A stretch of DNA of 64,000 bases from positions 19,476-83,475 of the forward strand of contig NZ_BAGD01000037.1 in the NCBI RefSeq assembly GCF_000308635.1, in the 5' to 3' direction. Below, piece by piece: positions 61,178-64,000 of this stretch. Both the position numbers and the translations under genes were made by a program. Source of the DNA: Nocardia otitidiscaviarum NBRC 14405. GTDB lineage: Bacteria; Actinomycetota; Actinomycetes; Mycobacteriales; Mycobacteriaceae. Position 1 is the first letter of the stretch. The number at the start of each line of letters is the position of its first letter. The notes beneath the pieces were generated by a model, which worked only from the letters and a program-made list of their open reading frames with translations, was not told where the DNA came from and made no database searches.

Positions 61178-62464
61178 ATGTCAGCGCACAGCGGCGGCGA
61201 TGACCCGAGTTCGAATGGGCGGCAGCGCACTGCCGACCTATCGGTGCATGCTGCCGTGACATCGGCGGATTCGGCGCTGCTGACCGGGGCGGACACGGTG
61301 ATCGCGGGGGCACGGGAGCGCCTGGCGGCGCTGTCGCACGCGATTCACGACGAGCCGGAGCTGGCGTTCGAGGAGCGGCGCAGCGCGGCCAAGGTCATCG
61401 AACCGCTCGCCGAGCACGGCTTCGAGATCGAGACCGGTGTCGGCGGGCTGCCGACCGCCTTCACCGCCAGTTACGGTCACGGAGACCTGGTGGTCGGCTT
61501 GTTTGCCGAGTACGACGCGCTCCCGGAGATCGGCCACGCCTGCGGGCACAACATCATCGCCGCCGCCTCGGTGGGCGCGGGGTTGGGACTCGCCGCGGTG
61601 GCCGACCGGCTCGGCATCACGGTGAAGGTCTACGGCACGCCCGCCGAGGAGAGCGGCGGCGGCAAAGTGCTCATGCTCGAGCGCGGTGTGTTCGACGACA
61701 CGGCCATGGCGCTCATGGTGCATCCGGGTCCCGAGGACATCGTGGGCGCGCATTCACTGGCCCTCGCCGATCTGCAGGTGGTCTTCCACGGGCGCGAGGC
61801 GCATGCCAGCGCGGCCCCGGAATACGGACGCAATGCGGGGGACGCCGCCACCGTCGCGCAAGTTGCCCTCGGATTGCTGCGTCAACATCTCCTCCCCGGA
61901 CAGCAACTCCACGGTATAGTCGGATCGGGCGGCGTGGCCCCCAACATCGTGCCCGGACACGCGGAACTGCTGTATTACCTACGAGCAGAGGACTCCGCGG
62001 CCCTCGACGATCTGATGCGACGCGCATCGGCGTGCTTCGAGGCTGGTGCCCTGGCTACCGGATGCACACACGACATCCGGCAGCTCGCGCCCACATATAC
62101 CGAGCTCACGCCCGATGCCGCACTACTGTTGGCGTACCGCGAACAGATCATCGGTCTGGGACGCGCTCCGATTGCCCCGGAACTCGAGGCGGCACGACCG
62201 TTGGGCAGTACCGATATGGGCAATGTCACCAATGTCATTCCCGGCATTCACCCGATTATCGGCATCGATGCCGGTGGAGCGGTTACGCACCAGCCCGCCT
62301 TCGCGGCCGCCGCCGTGAACGCCTCGGCCGATCGCGCCGTCCTCGACGGGGCAACGGCGCTGGCGAGAACGGCGATACAGGTCGCGAGCGATGAATTACA
62401 CAGAGACAGGTTGTCGGAACGCGTCAAGCAACGGCAGTTTCAGCGACAGGAGGACATTCGGTGA
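61178..62464 (+). CDS. amiB: M20-family amidohydrolase AmiB
   Basis: The 428-residue peptidase-family M20 protein has GLFAEYDALPEIGHACGHNI (first metal residues), YGTPAEESGGGK, HASAAPEYGRNA in the dimerisation-lid region and MGNVTNVIPGIHP. It hydrolyses N-acyl amino acids or small amides. The first 25-30 residues are not conserved. Its stop overlaps the amiA start by 4 nt, matching the amiB1-amiA1 pair of mycobacteria. Confidence 0.92.
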   Translation: MSAHSGGDDPSSNGRQRTADLSVHAAVTSADSALLTGADTVIAGARERLAALSHAIHDEPELAFEERRSAAKVIEPLAEHGFEIETGVGGLPTAFTASYGHGDLVVGLFAEYDALPEIGHACGHNIIAAASVGAGLGLAAVADRLGITVKVYGTPAEESGGGKVLMLERGVFDDTAMALMVHPGPEDIVGAHSLALADLQVVFHGREAHASAAPEYGRNAGDAATVAQVALGLLRQHLLPGQQLHGIVGSGGVAPNIVPGHAELLYYLRAEDSAALDDLMRRASACFEAGALATGCTHDIRQLAPTYTELTPDAALLLAYREQIIGLGRAPIAPELEAARPLGSTDMGNVTNVIPGIHPIIGIDAGGAVTHQPAFAAAAVNASADRAVLDGATALARTAIQVASDELHRDRLSERVKQRQFQRQEDIR

Positions 62465-63792
62465 GTACAACCGGCCGGTCCCCGGTGCGAGGGTTGGGCC
62501 CGGAGAAGGCGGCTTGCGTGACCACGGACGGATCCGCGAGTACCGCTTCGGGCGCAGCACGAACCGCAGGCCCGGAGGCGGCGGCTTGCGTGACCAGACC
62601 GGGCAGAGCGAGCGCCGCCACGGCAGTACAGACCGGGCGTCACGCGGTCGACGCGTGGCTGTCGGAGCACATGGAAGACCTCATTTCCTGGCGACGGCAC
62701 ATCCACGCGAACCCCGAGCTCTCCCGCACCGAGTTCGGCACCACCGAATTCGTGGAGTCCTGGTTGGTCAAGGCTGGGCTGGAACCGCGGAAACTGCCCA
62801 GCGGCACCGGGCTGATCTGCGATATCGGTCCCGACGACGGCCCGCGCATCGGCCTGCGCGCCGATATGGACGCGCTGCCGCTGCAGGAGTACACCGGGCT
62901 GCCCTTCGCCTCCACCGTGCCGGGCGTGTCGCACGCCTGCGGGCATGACGCGCACACCACCATCCTGCTCGGCACCGCGCTGGCGCTGGCCGAGGTGCCG
63001 GACCTGCCGGTCGGTGTGCGACTGGTGTTCCAACCCGCCGAGGAGGTCATGCCCGGCGGTGCGCTGGACATGGTCGCCGCGGGCGCCATGGAGGACGTGT
63101 CGCGCATGTTCGCGCTGCACTGCGATCCGCGTTTGGAGGTCGGGCGTGTCGGCATCCGCGTGGGTGCCATCACCTCCGCCGCCGACACCGTCGAACTGGT
63201 GCTGGACTCGCCCGGCGGGCACACCTCGCGGCCGCATCTGACCAGCGATCTGGTGTACGCCATCGGCACCGTGATCACCGGCCTGCCGGGTCTGCTCAGC
63301 CGCCGCATCGATCCGCGCACCAGCACCGTCATGGTGTGGGGCGCGGTATCGGCGGGCAAGGCGCCCAATGCCATTCCGCAGACGGGCATGCTCACCGGCA
63401 CCGTGCGCACCGGCGACCACGCGACCTGGTCGCTGCTCGAGCCCATGGTCCGCGAGATCGTGGACGGGCTGCTGGCCCCGACCGGCGTGCGGTATCAGCT
63501 CAACTACAAGCGCGGCGTGCCGCCGGTGGTGAACGACGAGACCGCCGTGCGCATGTTCGAGGAGTCGATCCGGGCGCTCGGCCCCGACGCGCTGGCCGAC
63601 ACGCCCCAGTCCGGGGGCGGCGAGGACTTCTCCTGGTACCTGGAGGAGGTGCCCGGCGCCATGGCGCGCCTCGGCGTCTGGTCCGGGCACGGCGAGCAGT
63701 TGGACCTGCACCAGCCCACCTTCGACATCGACGAACGCGCGTTGGCGGTCGGTGTGCGGGTGATGAGCAACCTGGTGCTGAACGCGCACTGA
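62461..63792 (+). CDS. amiA: M20-family amidohydrolase AmiA with a repetitive N-terminal extension
   Basis: The 443-residue M20 protein has the core from about residue 65 (ISWRRHIHANPELSRTEFG), then LRADMDALPLQEYTG, SHACGHDAHTT and QPAEEVMPGG. It is a metal-dependent amidohydrolase. GTG 62461 is placed behind AGGAGG and overlaps the amiB stop. The first 60 residues form an extension with an internal duplication (GPEKAACVT and GPEAAACVT, 24 codons apart). Confidence 0.91.
   Translation: MSTTGRSPVRGLGPEKAACVTTDGSASTASGAARTAGPEAAACVTRPGRASAATAVQTGRHAVDAWLSEHMEDLISWRRHIHANPELSRTEFGTTEFVESWLVKAGLEPRKLPSGTGLICDIGPDDGPRIGLRADMDALPLQEYTGLPFASTVPGVSHACGHDAHTTILLGTALALAEVPDLPVGVRLVFQPAEEVMPGGALDMVAAGAMEDVSRMFALHCDPRLEVGRVGIRVGAITSAADTVELVLDSPGGHTSRPHLTSDLVYAIGTVITGLPGLLSRRIDPRTSTVMVWGAVSAGKAPNAIPQTGMLTGTVRTGDHATWSLLEPMVREIVDGLLAPTGVRYQLNYKRGVPPVVNDETAVRMFEESIRALGPDALADTPQSGGGEDFSWYLEEVPGAMARLGVWSGHGEQLDLHQPTFDIDERALAVGVRVMSNLVLNAH
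62497..62596 (+). repeat. In-frame 28-bp duplication in the amiA N-terminal extension
   Basis: The segment 62497-62524 recurs at 62569-62596 with two or three differences, 72 bp apart. It encodes GPExAACVT twice. Confidence 0.75.
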
Positions 63793-63819
63793 CACGGCAA
63801 GATTCGAACACCGGCGATT

Positions 63820-63867
63820 CGACACGAGCGGGCCGCCCCCGGATCGGGGTGCGGCCCGCTCGTGTCG
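63820..63867. terminator. Terminator-like hairpin after amiA whose 3' arm seeds a tandem array
   Basis: CGACACGAGCGGGCCGC (63820-63836) and GCGGCCCGCTCGTGTCG (63851-63867) are perfect 17-bp inverted arms; the loop ends also pair (CCCCG/CGGGG). It lies 28 bp after the amiA stop. The right arm overlaps the first unit of the 21-bp array. Confidence 0.85.
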
Positions 63868-64000
63868 GTAGGTCGCCCGCTCGTGTCGGTAGGTCGCCCG
63901 CTCGTGTCGGTAGGTCGCCCGCTCGTGTCGGTAGGTCGCCCGCTCGTGTCGGTAGGTCGCCCGCTCGTGTCGGTAGGTCGCCCGCTCGTGTCGGTAGGTC
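63854..64000. repeat. 21-bp tandem repeat array, at least seven units, cut by the window end
   Basis: Seven identical 21-bp units, each containing GCTCGTGTCGGTAGGTC, run from 63854 to the last base. The array continues beyond the window or ends at its edge. The CCCGCTCGTGTCG part of each unit equals the right arm of the hairpin at 63820-63867, so each can pair with the left arm. No spacers occur, so this is not a CRISPR array. Confidence 0.92.

Noticed and set aside
63854..64000. A possible CRISPR array at the window end
   Set aside because: The units are adjacent and identical, with no spacers between them, and no cas gene is near.

Overview
The window is about 64 kb of very GC-rich chromosome from a mycolic-acid actinomycete. 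Nocardia is the best guess and a close relative is possible. The guess rests on gene content and order: upp, a phosphohexomutase of the PmmB type, a purine nucleoside phosphorylase and the amiB-amiA pair sit together, and sdhCDAB, cdd, deoA and add sit together, both as I remember them from Mycobacterium tuberculosis. A SAM-IV-type riboswitch before metY-metX, a mycobacterial-type SOS box before dnaE2, EspC-like type VII secretion genes and many TetR regulators fit the same group. No rRNA, tRNA, CRISPR array, transposase or prophage was seen.

Layout. 0-8.5 kb: a YdeI-like protein, a sucrase/ferredoxin-like protein, an SDR, SOS-controlled dnaE2, a DUF167 protein, a Uma2-type nuclease, trmL and a DUF3017 membrane protein. 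8.5-17 kb: the methionine pair metY-metX with a two-part leader (SAM-IV-type riboswitch, then a tri-cysteine leader peptide), a TetR/DHA2 efflux pair, icd, a secreted phosphodiesterase framed by 78-bp direct repeats, and a small secreted protein. 17-29 kb: an MFS pump, a TetR regulator, an NCS1 permease, and a cassette encoding all four steps of a beta-oxidation cycle (acyl-CoA dehydrogenase, MaoC hydratase, SDR dehydrogenase, SCP-x-like thiolase) plus an SRPBCC protein. Similar operator motifs stand before the TetR gene and the cassette. Two hydrolases and another SDR follow. 29-37 kb: exonuclease III coupled to a barnase-like RNase and barstar inhibitor, a TetR/MpaB-oxygenase pair, trpS, a YihY/BrkB membrane protein, a D,D-carboxypeptidase and a SnoaL-like protein. 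37-44.6 kb: a DHA2/TetR efflux operon, an aromatic amino acid hydroxylase, a STAS-ATPase regulator and an orphan CheB/CheR-PAS pair. 44.8-51.6 kb: sdhCDAB, divergent from cdd-deoA-add. 51.6-64 kb: a thioesterase-like protein, an acidic Rv3311-like protein, an EspC-like/NlpC-P60/EbfC-like cluster, and the purine and pyrimidine salvage genes with pmmB and amiBA. The window ends inside a 21-bp tandem repeat array.

Themes. Nucleoside salvage is concentrated here: cdd, deoA, add, upp and pnp, with pmmB probably interconverting pentose phosphates or sugar phosphates next to pnp. Most transport and lipid genes have an adjacent TetR gene, and four have a visible palindromic or repeated operator. The most unusual features are the Cys3 leader peptide behind the riboswitch, the RNase/barstar pair behind exonuclease III, the repeats around the phosphodiesterase gene, the dispersed 49-nt palindrome, and the terminator-like hairpin whose 3' arm has expanded into a tandem array.

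All functional calls come from reading translated sequence and motifs; no database search was run.
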